This document shows positions 29,476 to 41,100 of a stretch of 64,000 nucleotides of DNA, in pieces. The position numbers were made by a program, and so were the translations under genes. The notes beneath the pieces are model-generated. The model worked only from the letters and a program-made list of their open reading frames with translations, was not told where the DNA came from and did no database searches. Source of the DNA: Curvularia sp. ZM96 (lineage: Eukaryota > Ascomycota > Dothideomycetes > Pleosporales > Pleosporaceae); NCBI GenBank assembly GCA_022457065.1, contig JAJGBQ010000002.1:4774001-4838000 (forward strand). The letters run 5' to 3'. The stretch's first letter is position 1. The number at the start of each line of letters is the position of its first letter.

Positions 29476-30252
29476 ATGTATTTCTATTCGACCTTGTCGT
29501 ATCTTACGTTATTTACTTCGTCCGCCATGGCCCTTCCACCCCGAGAAGTCAAGGCCAAACCGCCGTATTTCGCTTTGGCCGGCGACTCCACAACAGCGGT
29601 GCAATCCGCAGGCGGTGGTGGCTGGGGCGACGGCTTTCTCAACACAACTCTTCACCAGGGAGCTTCGGGAAAGAACTTTGGCCACAACGGCGCAACGACC
29701 GTGTCGTTCCGGCAAGGAGGAGACTGGGCCAATGTTCTCGCAGCAGCCAAAGACGCGTCCAAGGACCACGAGCCATATGTGACGATTCAGTTTGGCCACA
29801 ATGACCAGAAGCCAGCCAAGAACATTTCCATGGAGGATTTGACGAACAACCTCATTGCGTTTGTCAAGGAAGTGCGTGCTGTACCGGCAACGCCCATCCT
29901 CGTGACTTCGCTCAGCAGACGCAACTACGATTCCTCAGGGCACGTAAAACTGAGTCTCGCCGACATGACGGCTGCAACCAAGAAAGCGGCTGAGCAGACT
30001 GGTGCGGATATCATCGATCTTAACGCGGCGAGCACAGAGTACCTGAATGCTATTGGGGCAGACAAGGCTCATACGTACAACTTGGAGCCTACGGATAACA
30101 CGCATCTCAACTCTGAAGGAAGCATAGTGTTTGGGAACCTGGTGGCGATGTTGATTGATGCCGAGGTACCGGAATTGAAGGAGTATGTAAAGCCTGTGCC
30201 GAGTATTGCAGAAGCGTTGGAGAAGGGCGAGTATGTATTCCCAGAGGTGTAG
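29476..30252 (+). CDS. Secreted rhamnogalacturonan acetylesterase (CE12, SGNH hydrolase)
   Basis: Single exon, 258 residues. An N-terminal signal peptide (MYFYSTLSYLTLFTSSAMA) probably ends at the Ala-Met-Ala site before LPPREV. SGNH block I is AGDSTTA with nucleophile S38. The oxyanion-hole blocks are GWGDGF and GHNGATT (N71), and GHND at 107-110 is block III. DNTHLNSEG supplies D207 and H210. Length and blocks fit CE12, which removes acetyl groups from the rhamnogalacturonan backbone of pectin so that other pectinases can act. A plant-associated or litter-degrading lifestyle would fit. No other pectin genes are adjacent. Confidence 0.92.
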   Translation: MYFYSTLSYLTLFTSSAMALPPREVKAKPPYFALAGDSTTAVQSAGGGGWGDGFLNTTLHQGASGKNFGHNGATTVSFRQGGDWANVLAAAKDASKDHEPYVTIQFGHNDQKPAKNISMEDLTNNLIAFVKEVRAVPATPILVTSLSRRNYDSSGHVKLSLADMTAATKKAAEQTGADIIDLNAASTEYLNAIGADKAHTYNLEPTDNTHLNSEGSIVFGNLVAMLIDAEVPELKEYVKPVPSIAEALEKGEYVFPEV

Positions 30253-30621
30253 GGAGCGTGTTATTATGGTCTCAAAAGGGAAAACGAGAAGAGTAGCATG
30301 TATATATCATGGTGCATATAGATACATAATTGCGTATGAAACGAGTTGGAAATCACTGTTTACTGAGACAAAGAGGATGGTGGTCTTGTGTATGTGGCGC
30401 ACGCGGGGAATGCCATGTGGTAGGGCTGAGCACAGACTCGGAGATGCGAACATTTTAGCTAAGGAACATGCATCATACATCGAGTGCGCCGACATTCACA
30501 GCCCACCAACCATGCAATGTTCGCCCGGCACATTCGCAAGCGCCGCACAAATATAGGCTTGTAGTCTGAGACGACCTTGTCTCTACAAAAACGCTTGGGT
30601 TGGGCCAGCGTGGATCACGCC
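30253..30621. other. Intergenic upstream of the rhomboid gene
   Basis: 369 bp. No gene. The rhomboid frame is open upstream of its first ATG but without an earlier ATG. Confidence 0.55.
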
Positions 30622-32471
30622 ATGTCTCTTCTACGGCCGACATGCGCTTCTCTCGCGCGCCGACTCTGTACTACACAACCACACATTGAGCAGGTGTCAC
30701 GATCCCCTTTACTAGCCCTTATTCAGAGACACCGAGCCTCACGACCACAATGCCGCTTCTTTGCCTGCACACCTCAGTACCGCGCCAGGATCATCGACAC
30801 GCCGCAAAACCCCACCATCCCACAGTCTCGCAAGCGCACCGTACGCATAGGGCCGCTGCCAGAAGGCCCAGTCAGTGAAGCAACTATCCAGCGCATCTTT
30901 GGCCGAAGGCTATCACCACAAGACGGTAACAATGTCTTGCGAATCCTGCACCACCGGCGGACAGTAGGCTCCCTGGCCGACTACGGCGTGGACAATCTCG
31001 GAAAGCAGTATACACACGTGAGCCGGGAAACAGCACTCAAAGGGCTGGAGTGGTTGCGAGCAAAATATCCGATCGACGAAGCTCGTGCAGCAGAAGAATG
31101 GGCAGAGAAGGAGGCAAACCGCATAGCATACGAGCTGTGGCTCGCAGACCCAGAAACCGAGTCCAAGTACAAAGACCCCGCCCGTGCCTTTCGCGAACAG
31201 ATGGAGAAGGAGGAGCAGGAGAGGATACGTCAAGAAGCAGAGGACCAGAAGATTGGCATATTGCACGCGGGCAAGAGTCAGTTTGAGCTCAACATCGAGG
31301 AAAAGAGGCGAGCACGTTTGGAGGAAATCGCACGGAAAGCAGAGGAAAAGGAGCAGAAGGAGAGGGAGATGGAGGAGAAGCTGGCCAGTGGAGAGTGGGT
31401 GCGGACGCCAACTGGGACGCAGCTCATGAAGCCTGGGCAGACGACGTACATTGATGTCTTTGGCCGCGAGCAGGTCAGCCGAAGGAAAGAAGAAATGGAA
31501 AAGTACAACAAGGCTGCTCAAGTGACGGATGCGAAGACGCCCGAGGAATTGCTGGCGCAAACTACTCTTGTATGTCATCCAGCCTGCCAGACGCTGAACC
31601 CAGGAAATCTTTTGCTAACTAGATGTTCTAGGCGGAACGCCTCGTCCCCATGACCGTTTTTGTTGCTGTTACTCTCGTCCTCTGCTGGGCTTTCGCACAC
31701 TACTACATGCCCCCGTCACCCGAGTACCGCCTGTTCCCTGATCTATCGCCTACAACAGCCACCATCGGCGCCCTGGTCGTTACCAACTGCGTCGTCGCCA
31801 TCGGCTGGCGCATCATGCCGCTGTGGCCTCTGATGACCCGCTACTTCATGCATGTACCAGGGTATCCGCGCGCCGTCCAAAGCGTTCTCAACGTCTTCAG
31901 TCACATCCAATACGAGCATCTCCTCGCAAACATGATGATGCTGGCTCTCGTCGGCCCCGTATGTTGCGACCTGGTCGGCCGCGGCATCTTCATGGGCACG
32001 TACATTGGTGCCGGTGCTGTCGGCTCTCTCGCATCGCTATACTGGGCTAATCTCGGCCGTGGAAATATCACCGCGCATTCGGTGGGCGCTTCAGCTGCTA
32101 TCTGGGGCATCTCGGCGCTGTACTGTCTTCTTACCGACCAAGAGAAGATTAAGATTCCGCTGCTGAAAGATGCGGAGGTGGCGTTCTGGCCAAAGATGCT
32201 GTTTGCGGCGTTTGTGGTGCTTGAGATACATAGTGCGCTGAGGAAGCGTACGTCGATGGACCATGCTAGTCATTTCGGTGGTATGCTTATCGGCATGGGA
32301 ACCGCGGGCTACTTGAGGGCTAGCGGATGGAACGAGAAGAGATTCGGTGTAAGCGTGGAGAAGGGCGTGCAGGAGAGGGCTGGTACGCCGGATAAGACGG
32401 TGGATGTGGGTGCTGTGGCTAAGGAGAGCATCAAGGAGGTCAAGGAGAGTATTACCAGGGGTTCCAAGTAG
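30622..32471 (+). CDS. PCP1: Mitochondrial rhomboid protease (Pcp1/PARL type) with long N-terminal coiled-coil extension
   Basis: Exon 1 30622-31569 and exon 2 31632-32471 (62-nt intron, phase 0); 595 residues. The N-terminus (SLLRPTCASLARRLCTTQ) is a basic mitochondrial presequence. Residues about 170-270 form a charged E/K/R helix. The join TPEELLAQTTL to AERLVPMTVFVAVT leads into the membrane domain. Catalytic Ser470 lies in HSVGASAAIWG and His530 in DHASHFGGMLIGMG; HLLANM carries the conserved His and Asn. Pcp1 cuts Mgm1 and Ccp1 in the inner membrane. The ATG at 30622 is the first in frame. The 316-residue region before the membrane domain is longer than in the yeast enzyme but appears typical of filamentous ascomycetes (recollection). 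Confidence 0.9.
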
Positions 32472-32571
32472 CGAGAAGGACATGTATTTGTACTACATGA
32501 CGAGGTCGGCTAGCCTCTCCATTTTGTCCTCTCTCTTCTTCTTCCCAACAATTGTAGTATATACACGTCTA

Positions 32572-32576
<5 letters not shown>

Positions 32577-32627
<51 letters not shown>
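32577..32627 (+). repeat. (CT)25 microsatellite
   Basis: An uninterrupted run of about 25 CT units, followed by a few AC repeats. It occupies the 175-bp gap between the stop codons of the convergent rhomboid and PLC genes, so it must lie in or near both 3' UTRs. Such runs are usually length-polymorphic. Confidence 0.97.
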
Positions 32628-32634
<7 letters not shown>

Positions 32635-32646
32635 CCCTCTCAATCC

Positions 32647-34233
32647 TTAACAATCCCTAAAAACACCGCACTTGCTCAAAACCCCCATATTCATCCCCAC
32701 CACCAACCTCACCAAATCCCAATCCCCATTCTCCCCCACACAATCCATAATCACCACACCCGTACTTCCATCTCCGCTCCCCGCCCTCTTCACCACCCCA
32801 TTCGCCGTCGCCGTTCCAACCTCCCCTTCTCCCTGACTCTCCCCCGGCACCCTCGTGCTCCCTGCCACTGCCTCATCCAAATGATGCCCGGCACACAACC
32901 ACATTTCCATTCCCTGATTCACCACCTTGGCAATGGCACTGGGCCAGCACGCCCTCTTCCAAAAGTTGCTACCACTCAGGAAATTTAGGTACAAAGGGCC
33001 TGGCGGCACGGGGTTTGCCGCATCGGTTGTTGAACCGGGGATGGGGTGGAGGGCGCGGGCGGAGCGCACGAGGTGGTCGTTGCAGTGTTGCAGTTTTGTG
33101 GGGATGAGGGTGGGGACGAGGACTTCGCAGTAGTCTTGGAGGCAGAAGGTGGGTGTTGAAGGGGATGATGGGGAAGTAGGGAAGAGGGCGTGGTGGGCGT
33201 TGTGTGGCCAGGCTGTGGCGTCGAGGCCTGCTTTTTCAGGGGAGGGGGAGTTGGTGCTGGTGCTGGTCGGGGAGATGGTGTAGCGTCGGATGAGAACGAG
33301 TTTGCCGCGGACGCTGTTCAGGTAGGGGATTGTGTTCTCCGTGTACCAGAGTGAGGGGTTGGGGGAAATGTAGTGTTTTTCCAAGAGTTGGGCGAGATGC
33401 TCGTCGGTTGCGCTGCCGACGCCTTCTCTTTTCAAACTGATGAGGATTGTTTCGCTAGGGTTCGCGGAGAGGAAGTCGTAGCATGTTTGCAGGATGGGCT
33501 CGAGGTATTTTGGGCCTGAGAGGCTAATGGGAAAGGCGCCGTGAACAAGATACAGGTCCTTTTTAGACAAGTCTGTGGCGTGGGTAGGTTGCACACGTAT
33601 GTCTAGGAAGCGGATTCCGTTCTCCAGTTGGGTTTTGATGTCGTGAACTTGACACCGGACGGAAGGTAGGGCGCGGTAGTGGGTGTGAGAGTTGTGTGTT
33701 CCTGGTATGCTGATAGCGGAGAGAGGGAGATTGTCTGGGAGTACGGCCATCCAGGAAGAATAACCCGGAGGGTGATGGCTGTGAATAGCCAAGTGAGGGA
33801 TGGGCTTCGATGGGTGGAAGATGGCCTTGTAGGTTGCCGACGGATTCACGGAGAGTGAGGTAAAAGCTTGCGTTGATTTTTGCGTGTATGAAGGATTGGT
33901 ATCGATACGATGCCGTTCAGTGCCCGCTGTTTGAATCGTGATACGTAGAATTGGAGATGATAGTGTAGCTGCATTGCTGGACTGGGCTGGAGCTGGGAAA
34001 CTGAGTGTGTATGATTCAAAAGGCTGCAGTGTAACCTCCAGCTCCTGAGTATTGAAGCTTTGTGCATGCCCGCTGAGCTCTGGCGATGTGGGGACTGCAG
34101 ACGTATTGTTTCTGGAGTTAAAAAAGTATCCATGGGCTTTTGATTGAAGTGTGTTTGGATCTTCAAATCGCTCGACACGCTGCAAGCATATAGCAGTGGA
34201 GGTCAGGTTCCGCACTGTAAGTGGCGACGACAT
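32647..34233 (-). CDS. PLC-like phosphodiesterase with PI-PLC X domain
   Basis: Single exon; start ATG at 34233; 528 residues. The N-terminal 140 residues form a beta-rich lead with no signal peptide. The X domain follows: ISIPGTHNSHTHY carries the first catalytic His, GIRFLDIRVQ the acidic metal or substrate residue, and LYLVHGAFPISL the second His. LISLKREG and VRGKLVLIRRY continue the barrel. The C-terminus has LYLNFLSGSNFW, MEMWLCAGHHLDEA and VVIMDCVGENGDWDL. There is no Y or C2 domain, so it resembles bacterial-type or GPI-type PI-PLCs that cleave phosphatidylinositol or GPI head groups. The localisation is probably cytosolic. Convergent with the rhomboid gene. Confidence 0.88.
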   Translation of the reverse strand: MSSPLTVRNLTSTAICLQRVERFEDPNTLQSKAHGYFFNSRNNTSAVPTSPELSGHAQSFNTQELEVTLQPFESYTLSFPAPAQSSNAATLSSPILRITIQTAGTERHRIDTNPSYTQKSTQAFTSLSVNPSATYKAIFHPSKPIPHLAIHSHHPPGYSSWMAVLPDNLPLSAISIPGTHNSHTHYRALPSVRCQVHDIKTQLENGIRFLDIRVQPTHATDLSKKDLYLVHGAFPISLSGPKYLEPILQTCYDFLSANPSETILISLKREGVGSATDEHLAQLLEKHYISPNPSLWYTENTIPYLNSVRGKLVLIRRYTISPTSTSTNSPSPEKAGLDATAWPHNAHHALFPTSPSSPSTPTFCLQDYCEVLVPTLIPTKLQHCNDHLVRSARALHPIPGSTTDAANPVPPGPLYLNFLSGSNFWKRACWPSAIAKVVNQGMEMWLCAGHHLDEAVAGSTRVPGESQGEGEVGTATANGVVKRAGSGDGSTGVVIMDCVGENGDWDLVRLVVGMNMGVLSKCGVFRDC

Positions 34234-34957
34234 CTCATTCACGCCCAACTCTTCTACAAAGCCTTGTTGTAGAGTTTCTTAAGGTGACTAGAGATATGCC
34301 CACGACCTGCCTTTTGGCTGCTTAGGTACAATTTTGTCACTCTGCCTTGGGGCGCTAGACACAATAGCCTGCTGAGATTGGCGGCAATCACGACTAGAGA
34401 TTAGCAATCAAATTGTTGCAAGTAGATGAGAGGGATGCCTCTGAATTGGGTAGCTATGTTCAGTACAAGGGTCAAAAGATACGTTGTCAGCTAAACAGAC
34501 TGGGTGGACAAAGCGCCAAGGCGCCACAGTCTCCGAAGGCGCGTCCGAGACGCGTAACTCATTGTAAACAACAGTCACGTATGGAGAGGTAGAGGGCGGA
34601 CATGTTAGATAAAAAACAATGATAAATTGGCAACTATCATTCAAACATTGCAATAAGATGACCTAGTTAAGAGCGTAATACAACTAACATTGATTGCAGC
34701 GAGAGCCCTATCCTATCTCCTTAACGCTGTTCTACAACTAAAGGGACTCAGAGGCTATACCTGCCTCCACCAGGGGTTTGCCTGGGTATCATGCAGCCGA
34801 AAACAAGGTAGGATATGCGTGGCCAACAGAAAAAAAGAAGGCACTGATACAGTTGGTATCATCTACACACTACTAAACGCCTCCACCCATCATAGCACGC
34901 GCACTGAAAATGCGAAGAAAAAGGTCATACCGCGACACCGGTAAAATGCAACAAAAG
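34234..34957. other. Intergenic, no gene seen
   Basis: 724 bp between the PLC start and the sirtuin stop, both on the minus strand. No open frame with coding character and no clear repeat. Confidence 0.55.
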
Positions 34958-36976
34958 CTAGCAGAGAAGGTGATTCATGTTCTTGGGAACGGCGCCAGTA
35001 GGGCTCTCAATGAGGTGCCGCTGTGCACTACCCGATGACGAGGGACGAGATTCACTCGTGCACTTGACGTGTGCAAATGCCATCTCTTCCTCAATCTGAG
35101 CATTGGGTGTTCGATCCTTGGTGGGTGTGAAGCTCTCAATGGCTGGTCGCTTAGGTGAGTGGTTGTTGCGACCGTCTACGTTTGATACGGGCTGAAAGAC
35201 GTAGTCCGACTTTATCCTCGTCAGCCTGGTCGTTTTCCTGGGAGTGACCGGAGCTTGTGGTTTACCAACGCTGATCCCATTGGCGACGTTTTCTTTGGGC
35301 TTAAGCTCTGGGTTGAACTCGGATTCAATGGGTTTGAAAGCAGCGTCGGACTTTTTGGCCAGGGATTTGCTGGTAGGCTTCGTAGCACCCTTGGTAGCCT
35401 TAAATACGTTGTTGATGGCAGGAGCATCCTTCTTGGGCTCCTTCTTTGCCTTGGTCTTAGTCGTTGTGGTTGCCTTCTTTGGCTGCGCCTTGGTCTTCCT
35501 CGCAGGGGCTTTTCCTGCGACCTTGCCGAAGAGATCCAATTGGCCGTTCTGGATATCCGCCTTCCTCTTTCTGCCCTTCTTCGATGGTGTCTCTGGCTCT
35601 TCTTTGTCAAAGGACTGAGGAAGGATGCGTGGGCTTTGACCAGGTGTGAGCTGTCCAGCATTGCGAAGTACACCTGGCTTGCGGGGAGTGCCAATGACAA
35701 CCTCTGCCTTTTGCTTTTCCTTGACCCTGTTGATATGCTCGTCGGTGACTGTCTTGTATTCCATGGGGTCATCCCAGCGTCGCATGTTGGCATGGCGAGC
35801 TACTTCGTCACAAGGGCCCCTAACTACCAAGTCCCACTTGTCCTCGAGATCCTTTCCAACAGGCTCAGGGTCATTGTTGAGCCATATCGTGACACCGTCC
35901 TTTCGGTCTCGGACAATGTTGCACATTTCACGAGCGATACGCCGGACACCGGGGACCTTTAGCGTGGTGCCAGCTACGATGACAGCGTCAGGACGCATGC
36001 GCATGTCGTATGACGCGCAGGAACCGATTGATTCATCGTCGGGGTTGTGTTCATTGTAGAGGACCATGCGTGGACGCAGGCGGCCGATGCCATGGCTTCG
36101 CTTGTCTGCGACTTGGCGAATCTCGTCGTTCTGGACGCAGCTTGGGCAAGGAGGCGGGCTAGGACCGTTGAATTGCTCGGCATCAAAGGGGGTGATGGCG
36201 TGGCATTTGGAGCACGACATGTAGTCAAGACCGCCGTGCACCTGCACGGTCTTGGGCCAGGGGCCTTTCTTGGGAAGAGGAACCTGGGTGCTCAGAGGCG
36301 GCAGCGACGTGTCTATGCCATCGACGTTCTGGGTGTAGAGTCGCATCAAGCGGCCTTCCTGAGCCAGCGTCGCGAGGAGATGGTGGAAGGCAGTGGGCTG
36401 AGCGGATTTGGTGTGGTGAGAAAGCGTACGAACCATGTCGTGGAACGTGGATGTCGACGTGTCATCCTGGTAAACAGAAGCGTCAAAGAGGTCCTTGCCA
36501 GAGGACTTGAGCTTGTGCTCCTTTTTGAGCGTGTTGAACAAGCCGGTGGCCGAGCGAAAGTCGGGAATGCCAGCTGAAACCGAAATGCCCGCACCGGCAA
36601 TGACGACAATCTTGCGCTTCTTGTGCAGGACGGTCAGCAAGCGCTGCAGCTGGGGCAGGTGTTCTTCGGGGACTTGGGGCTTGGACAGGTCGAGATATTC
36701 GGCGGTGCGCTCCTTGGGCTCCATGGTCTTCCTCCTCTTTACTGGACGCGGGTTGTCGTCATTGCTGCTGCAGGGCGGCGAGGGTATATCTTCGGGGGCA
36801 GGTGTGGTCTTGGCGGAGGAGCGCTGGGACGAGGACGGAGACATGTAGGCGCGTCGCTGGGCGAAAGAATTGAGTTCGGGGGGAGGCGTCGGTGATCGAG
36901 AGAGGAGCGAGACTTCTGAGTCGGACATTTCGGTCAAGGGCGAGCTTGGCACGTTGGTGAGCGTGCCGGACGCCAT
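34958..36976 (-). CDS. HST4: NAD-dependent histone deacetylase, Hst3/Hst4-type sirtuin
   Basis: Single exon, 672 residues. A Ser/Pro-rich N-terminus with a basic patch (KRRK) precedes the catalytic core. GAGISVSAGIPDFRS (128-142) binds NAD. TQNVDGID (216-222) and the catalytic His247 in VQVHGGLDYMSC follow, then two zinc Cys pairs (255/258, 277/280). RPRMVLYNEHNPDDE, VAGTTLKVPGVRR and WLNNDPEPVGKD match the Hst3/Hst4 group, which deacetylates H3K56 after replication and supports genome stability. The 250-residue C-terminal tail is Lys/Pro/Thr-rich and disordered, with nuclear-localisation-like KKGRKRKAD. The choice between Hst3 and Hst4 is by family and not certain. Confidence 0.92.
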   Translation of the reverse strand: MASGTLTNVPSSPLTEMSDSEVSLLSRSPTPPPELNSFAQRRAYMSPSSSQRSSAKTTPAPEDIPSPPCSSNDDNPRPVKRRKTMEPKERTAEYLDLSKPQVPEEHLPQLQRLLTVLHKKRKIVVIAGAGISVSAGIPDFRSATGLFNTLKKEHKLKSSGKDLFDASVYQDDTSTSTFHDMVRTLSHHTKSAQPTAFHHLLATLAQEGRLMRLYTQNVDGIDTSLPPLSTQVPLPKKGPWPKTVQVHGGLDYMSCSKCHAITPFDAEQFNGPSPPPCPSCVQNDEIRQVADKRSHGIGRLRPRMVLYNEHNPDDESIGSCASYDMRMRPDAVIVAGTTLKVPGVRRIAREMCNIVRDRKDGVTIWLNNDPEPVGKDLEDKWDLVVRGPCDEVARHANMRRWDDPMEYKTVTDEHINRVKEKQKAEVVIGTPRKPGVLRNAGQLTPGQSPRILPQSFDKEEPETPSKKGRKRKADIQNGQLDLFGKVAGKAPARKTKAQPKKATTTTKTKAKKEPKKDAPAINNVFKATKGATKPTSKSLAKKSDAAFKPIESEFNPELKPKENVANGISVGKPQAPVTPRKTTRLTRIKSDYVFQPVSNVDGRNNHSPKRPAIESFTPTKDRTPNAQIEEEMAFAHVKCTSESRPSSSGSAQRHLIESPTGAVPKNMNHLLC

Positions 36977-38122
36977 TGTGAAGGAACGATGGGCGAAGGC
37001 GGCGCGCGTGGTGGTGGTGTTGGCGTGGTGGGGAGTGCAACAATGGGCAGCGACTCGGCAGCTTCAGGGACCGGCCGCGTCTGGGGTTACCACGACTTGT
37101 GTCGTAGCTTCGAGGCTGGCGCTAGAGGCGCTCATAAGAGGATGCGAAAGGGATGCCGGCGTCTGGTGGAGACGTGCCGCGTGCAGAGGGCGTGCGGAAG
37201 GGGCAGCAGCGTGGGAAGCGCAGATTGAGCCGGGCTGGGTGTGGGTCGTGGTTGCTGTCACTGCTGGCCGTGGCTTCCCCGTCGAGGAGATGCGTGCGAG
37301 TGGCAGAAGGCGCGCTAGGCCATTGCGGCAGGCCGGGAAGGCGCGACAGACAAACGGAAGGCGCGCGTCGGGGGCGGACGCGTCGTGGGCGCTGGGGGGC
37401 AGCGGCGATGGGCGAGGGTGTGTGAGGTGCAGAGGTGAGCAGCCAAGTTTGAAGAGGTTTGGCGGAGGTTGCGGCCGTTCACCTCGACAACCACGGGCTC
37501 CGCAGAACAGCGCCAAGCGCAGCACCTAAACACTCGGCCTGTTTACCTCTGCCTCGAGCCCCAGTCCGTGCAGAACCGGCACAGTGCACAGCACAAGCAA
37601 ATCTCATCGGGCTGCTTTTGCACAATGTGTTTGGCTGTGTGCGCTCCACGCGCCAGCCCTGCATTGCCTGTTTTGCCCTCCGTCGCTTCCCTCGCTTTTC
37701 GCTTGGACGGAATGGACTCTTTGCAGGCCTGCGAGCTTGTAGAAGCCATTGTCGTGCCGCTGAGTTTGCGCGCCACGTTTCCAGCGAGCGGTGCGGTTTG
37801 GCCGGCCTGGCCAGCGTTCTTTGAAGGATCAAAGTCGGCCATGACGATTGCGCACCATGCTCCAACGCACCGCACCCAGACTAGAACCGCGCTAGTCACC
37901 GTTAGCGCGTCGCTTACTGCCGCCATCCATGCTTCCCTTGTTTGCCAACCAGAGCGAGTGCTGCTTCAGCAAGCTCCGTGGGCCTCTACCAGACACATCC
38001 TCTACACCCGTTCTTGGAAATCCTTCCCCATTTTTTTCTTTTCTTAGCTTTGCTGTGATACCCGGCCCTGGTCTGCCTCGTTGTTTTCCAATACACCTAG
38101 CTCTCCTGCAGCTAAGCCCGCC
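36977..38122. other. GC-rich divergent region between sirtuin and MED16
   Basis: 1.15 kb with overlapping open frames on both strands, as expected of GC-rich DNA with few stops. One minus frame (37543-37926) contains MADFDPSKNAGQAG, but neither codon use nor any domain supports it. It probably holds both promoters and leaders. Confidence 0.45.
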
Positions 38123-41100
38123 ATGGACGGCGCAAGCTACAACATGGACGTCGACGATCTGTTTGGCGACTCGGAGCATGTCAACATTCAGTCTATAAAC
38201 ACAACACCGCCCGTAAAAGGCCTAGATGCTCGCATCGACGACCTGGGCGCTAGCGGCTGCTGCCAGTGAGTCCAGTCCCGGTCGTCTTTGCACGTGGTTC
38301 TGATGCGTGACAGAAAGATCGCTTGGTCCAAGAACGGCTGTGTTGCCTACATAACACCAGATGGATACTCAATCAACCTCAAAACATTCTCACGTAACCC
38401 GGAAACTGGCAAATGGAACCTCGGCAAGACGATGCCTCTGGAACTGCCACAGGGTCGCGAAGTGTTTCCATTATCTCATCTATCATGGAGCCACCTTGGC
38501 AACGACCTGGCCGTCATGGACCAAGCAGGTCGCGTCATGGTCTTTTCCTGCGCCATGGCCTTGGACCGTATGCATTTTACCAGAGCAGAGATTGCCCATC
38601 CAGAATCAGAAGTCGATGGTGTCGTTGGCATGCATTGGCTGGCAATCCTACCATATGCACAAAAGGTAGCATTCCCACTGACTCGTCATGGCTGAAATCT
38701 TTCTCACGATTCTAGAATCTGATCGCCTGGTCAGCTGCACGGGAAGGCAACAAGTGGAAGTGGAACATCAGACAGCACTTGTTCAACAACGCCCATCACC
38801 CAGTCGACGGCAAAGCCTCACTCATATACCTGAAGCGATATGGTGAACTCAAGCTTCGCTTCCAGCAAAACGACAACAACTGGCAAGAAGCGTCCGCCCA
38901 GCTTGGCCCCATGACCTCCACCAAAGAGTCGTTTACCCACGCTGCTTTCGCCTCTAACAATGGTATATTCCTCCGCTTCTGTATCCTGTTTCTATACTCA
39001 CAAACACAGACAACACCCTTCTACTAGCAGCCTACGATATCAAGAGGCGCCTGCATCTGTACCGTGTGGAGACGATTTGGAATGTTCCAGCGGATAAGCG
39101 AAGCCAAAATGCAGGCCCCTTTGAGAAGCCGACAATCCAAGTCTCACTGCTTGCACTAGAAGATGCTTGTAATCCTGTTGACATTGTCAATGACGACTTG
39201 AGTAATGGGGAAGCCTCAAGAGGCGCTGCTGCTGCCCAGCTAACCCATCTTGATTTCCTTCCTGTCACGCCTCAACAAGACGACGGCTCCATGCCTACAA
39301 TCCAGGCTATATTTACCAAGCCACCAAATCCCATCTCATATGATATGAACCCGCAAGAGACACGCTACAGCATCATCGTCAAATGGGAAGTTCACCAAGA
39401 GCAGCAGAATCAGTTGCACCAGAGTCTGGATCAGGTCACATCTAAAAAGAAAAGTGTCAGCTCGGTAGCTGCCCAAACCACTTTTCTGTTGAAACGACAA
39501 CCAGACTTTGCACTTCACGCAGTAGTCCTGGACTTCTACCCCATATGGTACAACATGTTGATGGCCTTCTGCTATAGTGATGGCTCCATTGAGTTCAGGA
39601 AACGATCTACTATGGAGGTCATCATGCCAAATGACGACACTGAGCACGTAACCTCGCTGCTCCAGGCTGGTTTCGTCTTTCAACACGCCGAACCCTCGCT
39701 ACACGTCGCATTCTCCCCGAACCACTGCATGGCTGTTGGAATGCAATTAGACGGCTCCATAAAGCTTCGTTCTATGGAATACACACACGGTACATTGTCC
39801 ACAGACGAAGACGACCCGCACCATTCTGCTGCACTTGCAGCACTCATCCTTCAATCTTCATCTGCTGCTAATCAATACTTCTCGAGCGACGACATCTTCG
39901 CCATCATCGAGCCAATGAGCGAAAAGCGAAAACAAGACTTTATCACCTTGTTGTTCGAGGGACTGCAGGTTAATATCGACTGCGGAATCGACGACTCATC
40001 TACAAATCATTTCATCTTACTCGGACGCTCACCATTCTTTGTGAAAACCCTGTCAGCAATGCATCTCTTGGGACTCCAAGGTACCGTCAACCGCACCTTG
40101 AGCAGCAAAATCGCATGGCAGATTCTCAACATCAAATATGTCACACAAATACTGACAACCATTGTACGCATGCACGGTGACGTATCGAAAATAAACCTCA
40201 GGCCCGAGGCAGTACCACAGATGATCGGTACAATCAGATGGACAATGCACTTCATGGCATACACGCTTGACGACCTCTTCTCCCTCGGCCGTGCCTTGTC
40301 TGACATGCCGCCCGCGGACCTAACACGCGAAGTCTTGGAGAGCAAGATCAAAGAAATGAACAAGCCCGCCGTCCTCATGCTGCTCTCAGCTTTCCCCCGT
40401 GCCATGATGAAGCTTTGGGCCCAGCCCATTCAATGGGTAAAACGCAGTGCCGAAGCCCACGCCAACAACCCTAACGCGCCCGTCCAGTCCCCGGAGGCCA
40501 AAAGACTCTACACTCCTCTCCTCTCCGCCGTTACCGAGCTCCCCTTCGAGTGGCGCTGGTTCGAAGTCCTTGTCAGCGAAACCACAAACCACGTCCGCGG
40601 CATCTACAAGCAGCGCAACCTTAACGAGGCCCAACGCAACACCATCGAGCGCGATATCCTCCTTGGAAAAGTGCCTGACATACTCTTCCCAGTCGCTAAA
40701 CGCCTAGTCACCGACACCCTGTGGAACAGCAACCAGCAAAACGGCTGTCTGGCTGATAAAATTGACGAAGGAAGACTCATGTTCTTCGATACCACGTGGC
40801 TCGGTTTCCAGGACTCGAATCGTGCACGCATCTGGCACGATCAGCATGTCGTGGATGTGTGTCAGAAGATGATCATCCGCGGTTTAGGTACTTGGGTACA
40901 TCCTGTTAATACGACGTCTGGCCAGTACGTGATGAACAATCGTAACCGAAGCGATAGCTTGCAGAGCGCAGCTGGTGGTGGCGGCTCTGGCAGTGGTGCC
41001 CATGGAGACGCACACGCTGAGAAGAAGAACAAGAATATGCTGCGACAATGTGTGAGGTGCGGCGCTTGCATGGAGGATGTTGTGCCTGGTCTGCCGGGTT

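Noticed and set aside
35255..35962. 235-codon plus-strand frame antisense to the sirtuin gene
   Set aside because: Fully inside a strongly conserved sirtuin exon; content is antisense of Lys/Thr-rich sequence.
37543..37926. Minus-strand frame with MADFDPSKNAGQAG in the sirtuin/MED16 gap
   Set aside because: GC-rich DNA gives open frames on both strands here; no domain and no supporting splice structure.
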